The notes beneath the pieces were generated by a model. The model worked only from the letters and a program-made list of their open reading frames with translations, did no database searches and was not told the DNA's origin. A stretch of 64,000 bases of DNA from Atopsyche davidsoni. Its lineage: Eukaryota > Arthropoda > Insecta > Trichoptera > Hydrobiosidae. Below are positions 1-14,100 of the stretch, in pieces (positions within the stretch are counted from its first letter, which is position 1; each line of letters opens with the position of its first letter). The DNA lies in contig JAILWY010000005.1 in NCBI GenBank assembly GCA_022113835.1, forward strand, positions 7,644,501-7,708,500, in the 5' to 3' direction. Both the position numbers and the translations under genes were made by a program.

Positions 1-256
<256 letters not shown>

Positions 257-425
257 CTATACAGTTCTGAAATAAGATATTACAAACAAAAATAAGCATT
301 GATGACAATAATTTTCTAAAATAATAAATACTTAAAAACATGAATTTTTAAATTATCATAATAAAACTTTAGAAATACCAGAGGAAACAAATAAAAAGAG
401 ATATGTATATATAAGAAGCATCACA

Positions 426-431
426 TTTATT
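426..431 (-). terminator. Polyadenylation signal of NSA2
   Basis: AATAAA on the minus strand lies 37-42 bases after the NSA2 stop codon, in AT-rich sequence. It is the first canonical signal downstream of that gene and leaves about 160 bases before the RpS27A 5' UTR acceptor. Confidence 0.6.
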
Positions 432-467
432 TTCCTTAAAGTTAATCACACATCCATACAATAAACA

Positions 468-1247
468 TTAAACAAGGAGAACAGCGTTAATACAGCCATC
501 ATTCTCCGGGTTATTGGTGACCTGGGCGTATTTACCCCAGATGACTTTTCCAGACTGTGTGACTAAGCCTAATTCTGATATATTGACTTCAAGAACAGTT
601 CCCTTTGTGATGACTCCGAGGCTGGTATACATGGGTGAGCTGGGATTCTTTTTCACTCCAATTATAGGCAGACAGAATGTGGCTTTGAGTTCGGGGTGAG
701 TAACGTGAGCTTTCTTGAATCTAAGAGCCATTGGTCGAATAAAACGCTCAAACTTAGGCGGTTTTCTGGTAAATCCTTCTCCAACAAATGTTACTTTGGT
801 GACCATTCGTTTCCAGGCTTTTCTGCGAGTTTTGCCAGAGCTAAGTACTTTAAACACTTCTGCATCTGACTGCGCTCTCACTTTAGGTATAGGAACATCC
901 CACTTTCCAGCTTTTTCTTTCCGCTTTTGTTTTATCATATTTGAGAGCACTTTGGCTCTAGACTGAACATCTCTGTCAAGAAGGTATGCAGGAACCGCCC
1001 CCTCAGAAACCTTCTCGGTCTTTTGTTTAACTTTCTTCTCTTCATGGGCCTTGATCTTTTTCTTCATCTGGATCTTTTCATTTCTCCTCTCTTTGTTAAA
1101 GAGTTTAGCCTTGATACCCCGCAGTTTACGAGCCTTCTCGGCCCGCTTGTGGGGCTCGCGAGCCTCTCTCTTCCGTTTGCGTTCTTCATAGTCGAGCCTG
1201 CGCCCGTATAGCTTCTGATGCCTCTCAATATATTCGTTCTGCGGCAT
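468..1247 (-). CDS. NSA2: Ribosome biogenesis protein NSA2 homologue
   Basis: One uninterrupted 259-residue reading frame, the usual length for NSA2 (about 260 aa). It begins MPQNEYIE and ends [17 protein letters not shown], both near-invariant in eukaryotic NSA2. The first 90 residues are very basic and Lys/Arg-rich, as expected for the helical rRNA-binding part; the C-terminal half matches the eS8-like fold, with [15 protein letters not shown] and [18 protein letters not shown]2 is a nucleolar assembly factor for the pre-60S subunit. The coding part has no intron, but a 5' UTR intron is likely (acceptor 1261-1262, donor at 1455). It lies upstream of RpS27A on the same strand and diverges from Cyclin K. 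Confidence 0.96.
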   Translation of the reverse strand: MPQNEYIERHQKLYGRRLDYEERKRKREAREPHKRAEKARKLRGIKAKLFNKERRNEKIQMKKKIKAHEEKKVKQKTEKVSEGAVPAYLLDRDVQSRAKVLSNMIKQKRKEKAGKWDVPIPKVRAQSDAEVFKVLSSGKTRRKAWKRMVTKVTFVGEGFTRKPPKFERFIRPMALRFKKAHVTHPELKATFCLPIIGVKKNPSSPMYTSLGVITKGTVLEVNISELGLVTQSGKVIWGKYAQVTNNPENDGCINAVLLV

Positions 1248-2449
1248 GTTGACAGGTTATCTATAAGCAAAATTCGATAATAAATAGATACGCAATCGAT
1301 CCAGTCCGAGGTCAATTCAGATGTTGCGAGAATCGTTCGGAGAAATTAACAGAAACAGTGGTTCCGATCATTCACACGAACTGCAGATATCTCCTGAATT
1401 CGACTGGATATACTAATGATATTTCACAACCGAAAAGCAAAAAATATCTACTTACCGGTAATGGAAAATGGAAACAATATTATATCCGGTTGTCCGTAAT
1501 ATCGCAACAGGAAAAAACCTCGAACTCAAATACCTAATATCAGTTAACCAAAAAAAAAAAATGTCTAGCGAACACGAGGTTCACACGGCGCGCCAGATAC
1601 AAATATCGTCGATAACACGAAATAATTCAACGATTAGTTTTAATTTCACAGCAATTAAGTGTTCCAAGCACACAAGCAGTAATAGAATGTTACAAATACA
1701 AAAATAAATAACAAAATCTGAGAAAAATCCGAGAGCCCAAAAGTACGCACCTGGTCAACATCCACGCAGCGCAATGAAAGAACGTCACAGAGTATTTGTG
1801 TTTCCGGTCTCGAATATGGCGGAATTATTGCCATTATAAAAACGTCCAAGAAAACATTTTCATAGAAAATAATAGCACAATACGTAAAAACATGGATTCT
1901 GGTTATCTACCTACTTCTTAAACAAAAATATATTATCATTTAAAAAATATTTCATTGATTATAAACTTAAATATAGAATCATGTCAAAATCAATGCCCTT
2001 TAATATGGTTGTGATACAAGTGAATTTGCATTAATATTTTATATACTTGTAATAATTTATTGTGAGTAAAAAGTATGGTTTTACATATTTAAAAAAATAG
2101 TTTATTGCGTCGCATTGTTTAAAAACCACGAATAAAATAAACAAACTCAACATTCCTATCGAGGTATTTTATAATTTTTGTCTATTTTTCGTGCCCGCGT
2201 ATCACATACACATCAGTTTAACTTCGTTCAAATGAATTATGGTTTTGAAATTATAGTTTTAAAATCAAATTGTTTTGCCTAAATGCTATTTTTATCAGCC
2301 ACAAAATTCTGGCGGCCGGGCCAGTTGTTTATGCGACCTGCGGATCGTGAATGCGGATGGCAGAGAGAAACATGAATGAGAGCTGTCAAAAAATCTTCAA
2401 AACCGTCAATTAACTTTATTGTGGAAGTATTGAAAACTCACTTTTTATG
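1248..2449. promoter_or_regulatory. Divergent NSA2 / Cyclin K intergenic and 5' UTR region
   Basis: About 1.3 kb separates the two start codons. On the minus strand there is a good donor (attaccg|gtaag at 1455) that pairs with the acceptor at 1261, giving a short NSA2 5' UTR intron. A second donor (gaccag|gtgcgt, near 1750) suggests an alternative upstream first exon for NSA2 or RpS27A. On the plus strand a GC-rich patch at 2300-2400 is followed by a 5' UTR ending at 2449. Its intron (2450-2535) ends at tttttag before the Cyclin K leader. No coding sequence is visible. Confidence 0.5.
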
Positions 2450-2586
2450 GTAAATATATATATTTTATATGATCCATACAATTAAAAAATGTATATTTTA
2501 TTTATGTAGTTCACTATTGTTTGTATTATTTTTAGGTTATCTTTAAAAACAATATAACACTGGGGAGCTTAAAAAAATCGAATAAA

Positions 2587-4354
2587 ATGCCATATTGGTA
2601 TTATGATAAAAAGGAACTTCAAAATACTCCTTCGTTCTTAGAAGGAATTGACAATGAAACTGAGAGTAGATATAGAAAAGAAGGTGCTAGATTCATTATT
2701 GATACGGGGACCAAAATGGATCTTGGATACAATACAATGGCTACAGGAGTTGTTTATTTTCACAGGTTTTATATGTTTCACTCTTTTAGAACATTTCCAC
2801 GCTATGTAACAGCATGTTGTTGCTTATTCTTAGCTGGTAAGGTAGAAGAAACACCAAAAAAGTGTAAGGATATTATAAAGCAAGCTAAGTTATTGCTGAC
2901 TGATACAAAATTTTCAACATTTGGGGAAGATCCTAAAGAGGAAGTGATGACACTTGAAAGAATATTATTGCAAACCATTAAATTTGATTTACAAGTAGAG
3001 CATCCTTATAGTTATCTTTTAAAGTATGCCAAATGCTTAAAAGGAGACAAAGCTAAGCTCCAGAAAATGGTTCAAATGGCGTGGACTTTTGTCAACGACA
3101 GGTAATCATATGTTTTTAATTTTTTTCTTTAATGAATTATGAATTGGTGTAAGTTGAATTTATTTTTGATTGTAAATTGAATTTTACAGCTTATGTACAA
3201 CACTTGCCCTTCAGTGGGAACCAGAGGTTATAGCTGTGGCGTTGATGTTCTTAGCGGGGAAGTTGAGTAAATTCGAAGTGATGGACTGGAACGGAAGGCT
3301 CCCTAAGCATACTGCGTGGTGGGACATGTTTGTGGAAGACATCACCACTGAGTTATTAGAAGATATTTGTCACCAAGTAAGCTAATATTACATTTAACAT
3401 AGTATAGAAATAAATAAAAAGTATATGAATTTTAACTTTTGTGTAATGTTAATTTTCTCTGAAACCTGAAAACGGGTGTGAAAACTGGTGTGTAAACTGA
3501 AAACTTGAAATATTAAAAAGTGATTATTTTATAAGATTTCATTTCTTTATGATTTGATTGTAATCACCAATGCTTGCAGTATACAACTGAAGGCAAGCTT
3601 AACTGTTATATAAATCTCCACATAGAGTCAGGCATTTGACCAAATACATAATTAAAAATTAAAAACAGTCATCTCTTCATTTTAAGTTATCAATAACTTC
3701 GTTAACTAATAATAATCTTCATACAAATACTGTAATGGTGCAATGTTGCAAGCTGTAATTGATTTTTAAAAAATAAAGCATAAAAACAATTATAAGATTT
3801 TATCTAGATAAAAGACTAATTTTAGTGTTGCGTATTTTCACATTTACTGTGTATTTTCAATTTATCACTGAATAATTTGTTTCTATTTGTAGGTTTTGGA
3901 TTTATATTCACCACAATCTACACAAATAGGAGCAGATAGTCCACCTCTACCTTTAACAGCAACTGTAGCACCAAAAGGGGAAAAGAAGACCACATCACCT
4001 CCACAGTCTAATTCTCCTGGCAATTCTTATTCTGTGACGAAGCCTGCTAGCACTCCGGTCAAGAATGGACCAGATATCAAGCCTGAGGGACAGGTACCAG
4101 GGCAGGTGCAGCCAATTAAATCCTTGGTGGGTGTGGATCCGATGCGTTTCCAGTATCCTACAAATTATGGGGCGATGCCGTCCTACACCACGAGCTTTCC
4201 TCCTACAGTGGCGGCCGTTTCACCGCTGTTGGCCGTGCCGCGACCACCTGCAGGCTTCTCGGAGCCTCCGCCACCATTCCCAGCCGTGAGTGTACCGCCT
4301 CCCCCTTACTATCCTCCACCTCAGCCCCGCCCATACTATCCTCCCCCCACCTGA
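2587..4354 (+). CDS. CycK: Cyclin K (partner of CDK12/CDK13)
   Basis: Three coding exons: 2587-3101, 3190-3376 and 3893-4354, giving 387 aa. Junctions are acag|gtaatc, caa|gtaagc and the matching tacag and tgtag acceptors, and the frame is kept throughout. The protein begins [11 protein letters not shown] and carries two cyclin boxes over about residues 20-235 ([26 protein letters not shown] and [10 protein letters not shown] are cyclin K hallmarks). The tail from residue 235 (VLDLYSP...) is low-complexity and Pro/Tyr-rich, ending in repeated YYPPP. Cyclin K activates CDK12 and CDK13 in the nucleus, which phosphorylate the RNA polymerase II C-terminal domain during elongation. The tail is much shorter than in vertebrates but fits the insect size (about 400 aa). 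A 5' UTR intron lies at 2450-2535. Confidence 0.95.
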
Positions 4355-4550
4355 AATGCTGACTCCACGCCCTAATTGTATATATCAGTACAAAAACTTG
4401 AGAGTGAAAAACGTGATAAGTGCTTATATTATTGACTTTTTTCAATAAGGTGAACCTTTACTCAATTTATTAGATATTTTATTTTTACAATATCGCTGTT
4501 TATTCTGTGAACTCTTCCCATGTAAATGTCATGCAATGAATTTTTTTACA

Positions 4551-4556
4551 AATAAA
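4551..4556 (+). terminator. Polyadenylation signal of Cyclin K
   Basis: AATAAA about 200 bases after the stop codon, followed 20 bases on by a GT/T-rich stretch (tgtgttgtttttt) typical of a cleavage-downstream element. Confidence 0.7.
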
Positions 4557-4569
4557 TTTTTGTTAAATT

Positions 4570-7500
4570 ATAAATTGTGTTGTTTTTTAAACTGAACTGT
4601 GTATTTGATTTATGATTGTTTTAGCTTACGAGTGATTTTAATATCACGATTTTTTGGTATTTTTTTAAAGCATAATAGAACTAGTTACACTTCTTTACAA
4701 TTTTATAGTAGTTGCCATCTATTCACCATCCTTGAAGATCCTTTTTGTAGAATTACTCGTACCTTGGGAGTTAAACATCCCAATTGACCATCAGATAAAA
4801 TCAAATAATTCAACCTTTTGGGTTTTTCAAGGAGGCTGGTTACCTCGTTCCTTGAAAAAGTATCAAAGACTGCAATTCCAGCCACTATTTAGATCTGGTT
4901 GAGTTGAACAGACGAGTGTAATGTGAGCGTTACTATTATTGTACGGAACTTATCTCGTGCAGACTGTATTTATTTAGACTTGTGGATTTCAGGGATTCGT
5001 ACTTAGTATCTCTCAAGCTTATCGCCAAAAAGATACGTAGCGGGCGGAAGGTGTTCACTTAAACAAAACGTTTTCAACTCTGACGTTTATTGGACCTTTT
5101 TCATTATGGTTTTTATATACGTGCACATGAAGTTAGTCACAATAACTGCCTCGCCGACGTTTCGTACAATTATAAAAGGATAAAACACTCCACTCCTCTC
5201 AAGGCATGGACCTCTGAATCAAGGTGTTAGCCATGTGGGTTTCAGGTGAGATTCCAAGAGTCTGAAGAGTTTTAAAACAGGCTATAAGTGTAAGCAACAA
5301 TATAACATAGAAATAGGAATATTTTGGCAAGTAAAATTATGTTTAAATAAAACCAGTTTCCATTTTGAAGGCACTATATATGTATTTATTTAGGACGTGT
5401 GCATTTTAAAAGTGATATTGTACATACTAAGTTGTCATAAAATGTAACACAATTCGAATAAACATTATAAATATATACGCTCTATCTATGGGTTTATAAT
5501 AAATTGTATATTCAGCTATGTAAATTCTTATTATTACAATAAAGGCACACTCTAAAGGACTTGATTTTTCATGTTCTAGATATGTAATAATCTTACAAAG
5601 TAATTAAATAAAATATAATTATTAAAACATGAGCATTTCAATACATTGAAAAATCCAGGGTAAACATTTCTAAACCTAATTACTCTCAAACGGCTAAAAT
5701 ATGTATTAGTAGATAAATATTTATGATTTTTGAATATTTAATACTTTAAATTTGAGCATATACATCATACACAAAGGTGTATCTTTTTTTCATTAACATG
5801 GCAGACAAGTGTAAATCTATGACGATTTGGCCACTAGAATCTATGTACATAATATTTATTGTTATAAACATAGTTTACACAATACTGCATTACTGCTGCA
5901 ACACACTGGTCGACAAAATCGTATCTCCTTTCCTCCTGTGTATTCGTAAATCTTGAAATAATGGCTGTAGACATCTATAATAATTAACTATTTTAATCTT
6001 TAGGTATTGTGATAAATGAGAGTTTTATATGTTATGGAGGTAACAACACAACACTGCTTATTTATTTTTATTATGATCTGTTTATTTCACACAAAAGTTA
6101 CCATTTGGAAAAACCTATTATTCCTTATTGTGATTCACATTATTATTGCAATTTGCAAAAGTTGATAAACTAAATATTGAACCTCAATGTCAAGAAATTG
6201 TATTTATAAAATCGAGCAGTATTAGTAATATTCAATGGAAACCATTTTCATTTATTTATATTAAAATTAATCTCAAAACTAGTATTGTACGTTATATAAA
6301 GTAGTCTTGAGACATTGAAAAAAAATACATCCCTAAAAATAATTTTTTAAACATTCATTAACTATCGAATAGTGTGCAGTTAGTCATATTGTGGTTTATT
6401 AAAATATAAATTATCATTTTACAATACAACAGATATGTTCACAGGAAATAGTCAATAAAATTGTAAAAGTAAATGCGATTATATATATCTCAGTCAAATG
6501 TTAAAACAACTATGTAGGTCTAGTTTAAAAGTAAGTGAAAGAGATTACATATATGACTCATCATCTTCAAGTATTTCTTAAGAGTTAACTATATGAAAAT
6601 AATTAGTGACCATTATTAAAAACAAATAATTTAAGAAAATTATCAACATCAGCCGAAAAAATCTAACACAAATTAAAGCTTTACAAATACAAAAATAAAA
6701 TAAATAATTCAGAAAAAAATAGTATGTAGCAAATGCACACAAGATGATTCCATAGCGTTTGTTCACAACTCTAAATAACAGCATGCTTCAGTCATAATAA
6801 TATAAAAAGTAATTGAGTATTGATTTAAAAATATATAATATATAACCTTCCAAAAATTAATACCCAAGAGATATTTTATTGCACCGAAATTTTGTTTAAT
6901 CTCACTCCCTTGGTTAAATGTTTAGATAATCACAGAAAAGATTTTCCGAATCAAGTATGAATGAATGCAAGATACCTTGAAGTATATTCCACTATATGTG
7001 AACGGTTTCAAAAGATAAACACCCACCTATATATCAAAAGAAATATATATTGTAGATTTTATATAAAAAATATGAAGATTCATAACACATAAAATCCATT
7101 ATTAATTAGTGGAGACTAACCAATAGTATTGATGCTGGAAAGAGGAATTTATTGAACTATCTCTATTTGACACGCAAATTACTGAACAATATAATAATGT
7201 ACTTGTTTGTGAATAAAGACGTACCTTTAAAGTTTTAATTTTTATTGAGTTCATCCGGCCCTTTCGAAGGGTAAAAGTTCATTTTTCCTTTCCAGCACCG
7301 GCGTGAATATCCAAAATATACCAGACAGTTAACTTTTCACATGCAGGATATTAATAAGAAATAGGCTTAATAGAATGTGACCTAAGCATAACTCATTTAA
7401 TTCATGAGAAATAAAACAAAATAATTCACATAAAATATTATCAAATCGAAAACTATACAAATAATAAGGGCTTGAATAATGATTAAAATGAATAATAAAC

Positions 7501-8157
7501 TGTAGTCTAATTTCTAAGATGATTATTTCAAAAATTAGTCAATGAATAATTATTAAATAAATACTGATATTTGAATACTTAAATCAAGAAATATTTTTGT
7601 TGACTAGCAACGAAAACTAACAGTGTTTCAAAACTCCCGGTATCACCTGAGGGTCATATAAAAATATGAGTTTTAAAACACTGTACACAAAAAAATTAAG
7701 GCAGTTTGTTAATATTTAGTGCCTGAACATCACATTTTATAATTTATAAAACCTTAAACGACTATGTATACATTTGAATAGTTTTTAGCACATTTAAATT
7801 TTTAAGACTTTATTAAATTTGACATCAAAAATCTCTTTACGTAACAATAATAATCACACTTCATGATCTCCAGTATTCAATATTAAGATCTGTCAACTCT
7901 ACCAAACAGTGAATAGTTTATTAAAAAACTAACAAGTTGGTTCACATTGCATAGGATTTTTTAAAATTCAAAACAGACAATGTTACATTTTGAGACTAAC
8001 CTTGTTAATCAAAATTTATAATATTCTCAAAATGAACCGATAAAATTGTAATTTTTTTTGTAAAACGAATTAGTTTATCTAATTGGTTAGTGATTGTAGG
8101 CGAAATTAAAATATTTCATTTATAAAAAGAAATTATTGACCAGATTATGTACACATA
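4570..8157. other. Non-coding region between convergent Cyclin K and Pez
   Basis: About 3.6 kb of AT-rich sequence without a credible open frame. The right part is expected to hold the Pez 3' UTR: minus-strand AATAAA words occur at 7917-7922 and 7809-7814. A slightly GC-richer patch at about 5030-5280 and another at 7250-7310 stand out in composition and could be old repeat insertions; I do not recognise them. A short palindromic element lies at 7621-7683. Confidence 0.6.
7621..7683. mobile_element. Short palindromic MITE-like element
   Basis: The ends are inverted copies: cagtgtttcaaaactc at the left and gagttttaaaacactg at the right, 15 of 16 positions matching, with about 31 bases between. 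The terminal CAGTG...CACTG pattern is that of hAT-type transposons. No clear 8-bp target duplication is seen, so this may be a degraded remnant or a simple hairpin. Confidence 0.4.
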
Positions 8158-11100
8158 TTAAATTAGCCTTGTCTGCTTCAAATAATAAATTAACAAAGCG
8201 TGAATAAACCTATACTGATGAACATTCTGAATGAGGTTTGCTCTCTGCTGATGCAGCAATCCGACTACACGGGGAATATCCAGTTCCTAAAACCAATAAA
8301 AAACAACATTTGCTCATAAGCATACTGACTGCTGATAGCTAAGTCTACTTTAAAAAAATTTAATGCATAAAAATTGTCATACATATAGTATGTTATATAT
8401 TAAAATATCAAATTTGATTTGCGAATGTAGAATCATTGATGTTGTCAATAATTTATAAGAGTGATATATTTGTAGGTACCTGATTGTGCTCGAGAATGTA
8501 CAGGAGGAGGTCAGCAGTGAGAGTGACTCCGGAGCGGCCAGCCCCATGAGAGCATGCAAGCAGGAGAGGCGGGTTTGCATTATGGAGGGGAGCCATTTCT
8601 GCAGCGCAATGTTGTCGCACAGCAGACAATTCTTCTAGAAAACCTAACAAATAATTAAAAGATTTTTTTAAGCATTTGGTGTGTTTCTAAAAGACGAATA
8701 TTGATCTATTTATGTGATCTGTATGTTGGTTGTAATTCTAAACTTTTATAAATATTAATAATATTTCAATTTTCAAGTTATAATGCTAAATTGGTTAAAA
8801 TTTGAATAACAGACAAAATATGAAATTAATTAACCTAGAAAGTGTTCTGTGGATTTGGGCACGGTGACGTTGTCAGGCCACTCAGTGTACTGGAGATGCC
8901 AGACGGTCCGCATTTGTCCGATGGTGTTGCTGCTGCCGATAGACTGCTTGCCGTTGGTAACTCTCAAACGGGAAGTCACTACATATCCTGAAGACTGGCT
9001 AGACTCCACAAATATTTGATACTGAAAATTTACCAAATGACAAATAGATGTAATACCATGGATGATAATAATATAATGCATCCTTATAATTTGATTCAAC
9101 TTTTGCTTCTTTTTATTTGACCTACTGTAGTCATTGTTTAATGATTTTACCTGACCAAAATCTTTGATGCGGCCGGGCTGTGGCTCTGGCAAGTGTGCAG
9201 GTAAGGGATTGGCTGACACTAACGCCAACACTCGCGCTCCCGCCTCCCACACTGCCTGCCACAACGCACTGCCACTGCTTCCATTCCCCACTGAGCACAC
9301 CATGTAAAAGCGTTGGCTACTTCCAACTGTCGCCTGGAAATACATATTGGAACGTCCATTTATTGAAATAAATAAGAACCTGCATTATTAACAAAATTAA
9401 TAATTGACACTAAAATACTTAGTGAAGAGCAATTTTCTGTCAAAAACAGTCATGACACTAAAAAGCAGTCTCAATTTCAATATCAGAAGGCCAAATTAAA
9501 TGAAAAATAATATGATTATTTTACCGTTATGTGTGATGCATTGATGTATCCATGCTTGTTGAGCTTGGTCGGGGTCAGTCGTACTCGATTATCATCATAT
9601 GGCAGATACTCAACATTACCACTATTAAAATGGCAATTTTCTGGACTCAACGCAATTGTAATGTCTGTATTTATATCTCGCCCCTTGGGTATTCTCTCAA
9701 ATGAAAACGACAACTGGGTGTCAACCATTTTACGTTCCAAAAGTTGACACTAAAACAAAAAAAAAAAACATTTTATTTGATATACAGCTGATCTTATAAA
9801 ATTTAAAAAAATATCAAGAAAAACATAACATGTAGGCGATTTTTGACCAACCATTGTTTCTTTGGATATGCTTGGAGGAAGAGGTTGCAATTTTGGAAGA
9901 GCTGTGGACCATCGTTGTTTATCTGGAACGACAGATTCAACTTGTCCTTTCTTGGCTTTATCTCTTCCAAGAGTCGCACTCTTCACTTCAGACTTGTTGC
10001 TCCTTCCGCCGAAGACTCCCCATCGTCGCCTCTTCTTTTCTTTACTCTGGACGCTACTGCTGGTCGTAGAAGAGACGCCGCTGGTTTCAAAATCATAAGC
10101 ACTACTCTGATTTGTAGAATTAAAAAAAGATGACGAGGGAACGGTTAAATCGAAGCCACTCTGATGTGTGGAGGATATAGATAATTTTGAATTATTGTAT
10201 AGACTATCCGATAAACTCACAGATTTCGTAAACATACCCTGAGATTTTCCTATACCTATTGATTGTTTACTGTCATCGGCACTGTTTATTGTGATTGTAG
10301 TCACATTATTACTATCTGATTGTTGTATCATTGAAGTTTTTCCTGAAGTTGAACTCAGGTTTCCGATAGAATCTTTCAAAGATACATCATGTGAAACTTC
10401 CAATGCAGGCAGAGATTCTTTAGAAACTGATACGGACATCAGAGTAGTCGTGATATCTTGCAAATCATTCTTCAGAGGGGGTATTTTGTTATTTAAGATC
10501 ACTTTGGTTTCGTTTGATACAACACTTACATTATTATTAGCCTTTAGAAGTTGTGCATTAACATATAAATTATCGGGAGTAAATTTACTATTCAATTGGA
10601 CGTTTGGGTTAAAGGCTGCAGGAAGGCCACCGGTTATATTAATATTAGGTTGCAGATTGGGGCTGAGTTGTCGGTCACTACTTAACATAGCTGTTATTGG
10701 TTGGCTGATTTTTCTCTCGACAACTCGACTGACATCAGGAGCCGAAGTTAAGCTGTAAGCTCTGTCTCTCGTAACTAATGATGGTATTTCATTCTGCCAA
10801 GGAAGAGGGACATTTTCATAGATGGGTTCTTGAGAATCCGTCACGGGCTTCAGAGATGGAGTCTGCTGCAATAGCATGTGACTACCATAAGGCACTCGTG
10901 TCGTAGGCACACAATAAATTACGTTTCCTCGGTCATCATGTACTTTTTGTATATGATTTGCTAAGTGATGAGGCGTTTCGATGATAATATGTCTATTAGG
11001 AGCATCCTTTACTGATGCAAGATTTTCATAAGTCCCATGAACTGAAGGTACAATATTCTGGGTACCTCGGTATCCAACAACATCAAGAGGATTCCCCCCG

Positions 11101-14100
11101 TGCAAGTGGCTCATGTATTGCCGACTCAAAAAAGTTCTTGATGAAACTAAGTCAGGACTGGAACCTGACACGTGCGGACTTATATAGCCCCGATGGTAGC
11201 CCGCCAGCCCCATACTTTGACTGGCTACTGCCAAATCGGGAGTTGAATTAGAAGCCAACCCGTTGGAAGGATACGGAGGAGGAGGTTTGTAGATATTTAA
11301 ATATTGAACTTGCTGGTGGGTCCCCTGAGGCCCAGTTCGAGTGAGGCCACTATCTAAAGGTATGCCAGCGTATCCTTCAAGCCGTCCGGAACCTAAACCG
11401 TAATTCAGGTCATCGGGATGTCTAATAGCTACAGCAGCAGTGTGCCTCGTCACATCCGGATAATGAACCGGGCGGTGTATCTCAGGCTGGGATCCATACA
11501 CTAATGGTTTAGCAGTATTGATCAGATTGGGATGTGCATGCGACTGATGACTTGAAAAGTGCCCGGGATCAACAACCCTCTGACTATATTTTTGTTGAAC
11601 TGCTGTATCATAGTCAGGAGCAGCTCGGTATGAAGGCAGAAGAGCTCTGAAATGCAAATGTCGAATTAAACATCTACCAATTAAATTCTATACTGTATTT
11701 TTATGCTGGTGAGTTTTTATGAGTTTACTGTACGCTAATTCTGACTGATTCATCCACTGCCTTTTACAAGACTAATGAAAAATATATTAGATTTAAAAGA
11801 GATCTAACCTTAACTTATCTATATCATTCTGAGACTGCAAGTGACCATTGGAGTTAGTAAGATCCAGACAGGAGGTGGAGAGGGCTCTTTGGGCATTGGT
11901 CAGTGGGTAGGCTGGCTCCACCTGCAAGCCCTGCTGGGAGCCTGCACGCGCCAGAGGGCCTAGAGAACCTAAGGGACTCAAAGGGCTCAAGGGAGGGAGA
12001 CCTGTGCGCTCTGTAGCCTCCAGCAATCCAGGCATACTGCCGCTTGTGGCCTTGTTAAGAGGGCTAATATAATCCAAGTCATCCCGACTATCTGATAAAC
12101 CGTCATTCTAAAAAATTGAATTAGTATTATAAAATCGCATTCCAACATATTGTATTTTATCTTATGTTTTATGTCTCTAGACACATAGTAAAATATGCAA
12201 TCAAAGCAAAAGTATGCTTATAAATATATTAAATAAAGAAGTATTTTCATGACAAAACAACAAGTGAAATGTTCACTAAACAGAAAATATATAATCATGC
12301 TTATTACTTGAAACTTGGGCTGCGCTTGTTGGTGATTTGGAGAATCATGAGTGTTGGCAAGGTGGACAGCCTGCTGATGTTTCATGTAGAATGTGTGCTG
12401 GAGAACACACATCCTCCACACATACTTTCCGTCTTCTGCAGAACCAAAAACAAAGGATGCATTGTCCTGAGTGTTTAGGCACTCAACACTAAACGTCCGT
12501 TTGTGATTTATGACGTCAGTTATATCAGTCCACCTAAAATTAAAAAAAAAAATTATATCATACTGAAATTTTAAATGAAAACTAGTGGCTACTATGAAAA
12601 CACTAAGTTGTTTTACAAACTACTGCAAAAAACAAAACAGTGCCAATATATGTTCAATAAAGAATTGTTATGGAATATACCATTCTTCTAAAAGAATAAT
12701 AATAATTAGCACTAGCACACGCAATATGAGCACATGAGCTATGGCCAACATCTATTTGGGATATTTACCTCTCAGAATAAGGATCAAATCATAAATGTAA
12801 CACAATCCACAAGATACTATCTATTATTTGAAGTTGGTGAAAAACATAAACATTATCAGCAAACAGATATATTTATACCACTATCTTTGTTTCTTGACTG
12901 AGCAAATCTATTGAAGTATGTGACCATCTCTGAGAAATTCAAAGTATATACCTGTAAAACTTTGGAGTCTCGCTGTTTTCCGTAGCTACCATGATTCCAG
13001 TGAGGGATATGGCAATCATGACCTCATGCTGACGGGAGTGATCTCTTGCAATAAAAGTTTCCTGACCGTAGCCACTCAACAGTTGACAAGCACTGATATA
13101 ACCCTCTTCTGCCTGTGCCTGGAATGTTTGATAAACAAAAATTGTTTTATCCATGTTTAATGCTGTAAATATCTAAGAACCAAATTAACCCATTTTGTAG
13201 TCAATAATAGTAACCAAATGAAGAAAAACACACTCTCTTTATTTAGTTAAATAATAAATATTTTTGATGTGGAATTCCATTTTAATATTTTAAATAAAAT
13301 ATTTGAGTGATTTTTCCACATGTTAATTTTGATTGGTGACCGGTTTCGCCAACCTTTCACGTCGGCATTATCAAACTGATTGAGATGTTTATTTAGTTAA
13401 TGTATTGATATAATTACTCATAAATGTCACTGTAGAATAGATCAATCTTCTTAAACAATAAATGATAAAAATGTTTCATTCACTGATTAATCACTTTACT
13501 GATTTTAATTTAGAAAAGAATCATTTATTTTATTTTACTTTCGGGTTTAACTTATAGTTTTTTAAGGCTCTAGAGATACATAGTACAAAATAACAATGCA
13601 TACCCAAACCATTTCAAAGATTCATACAATGAATACTAATGTAATTATTGATAATACAGTTGGAATACAGTAGCCATCTATATAAGGACTCTATATAGGT
13701 ACCAGTGACTTGAAGTGAGATTTTTGAAATGGCAAGCAATTTAAGCCACCAGAACAATTAGCATAAAATGAAATAGTCATGTGTACATTTAGAAATTATG
13801 AATTAAATAGGTAGCTTTAAAGAAGGCCATATAAGACATATGTTATCATTATGTAAAGAGAGAATACCTCTAACGTCTAATTTGACATAGATATGACGAA
13901 AGCAATGCACACAGTAATAAGCAACAAGAACAGTAAATTTTTAAATATGTGACAAAAAACTCATTAAATTCGGGGTATTGATATGTAAAGCTCGAGGATG
14001 TGTTCAGATATTTTTTTGCCAAACGCTTTTTGAATGGCTTCACGTAGAGTTCAGAATTCCTACTCTTGAAAATAAACTTAATTTTTTACATTATGTTCAA

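Noticed and set aside
514..1211. Plus-strand frames opposite NSA2
   Set aside because: They are antisense shadows of a strongly conserved gene.
9843..11251. Several plus-strand frames opposite the large Pez exon (for example 10291-10758)
   Set aside because: They follow from the long exon on the other strand and show no family features.
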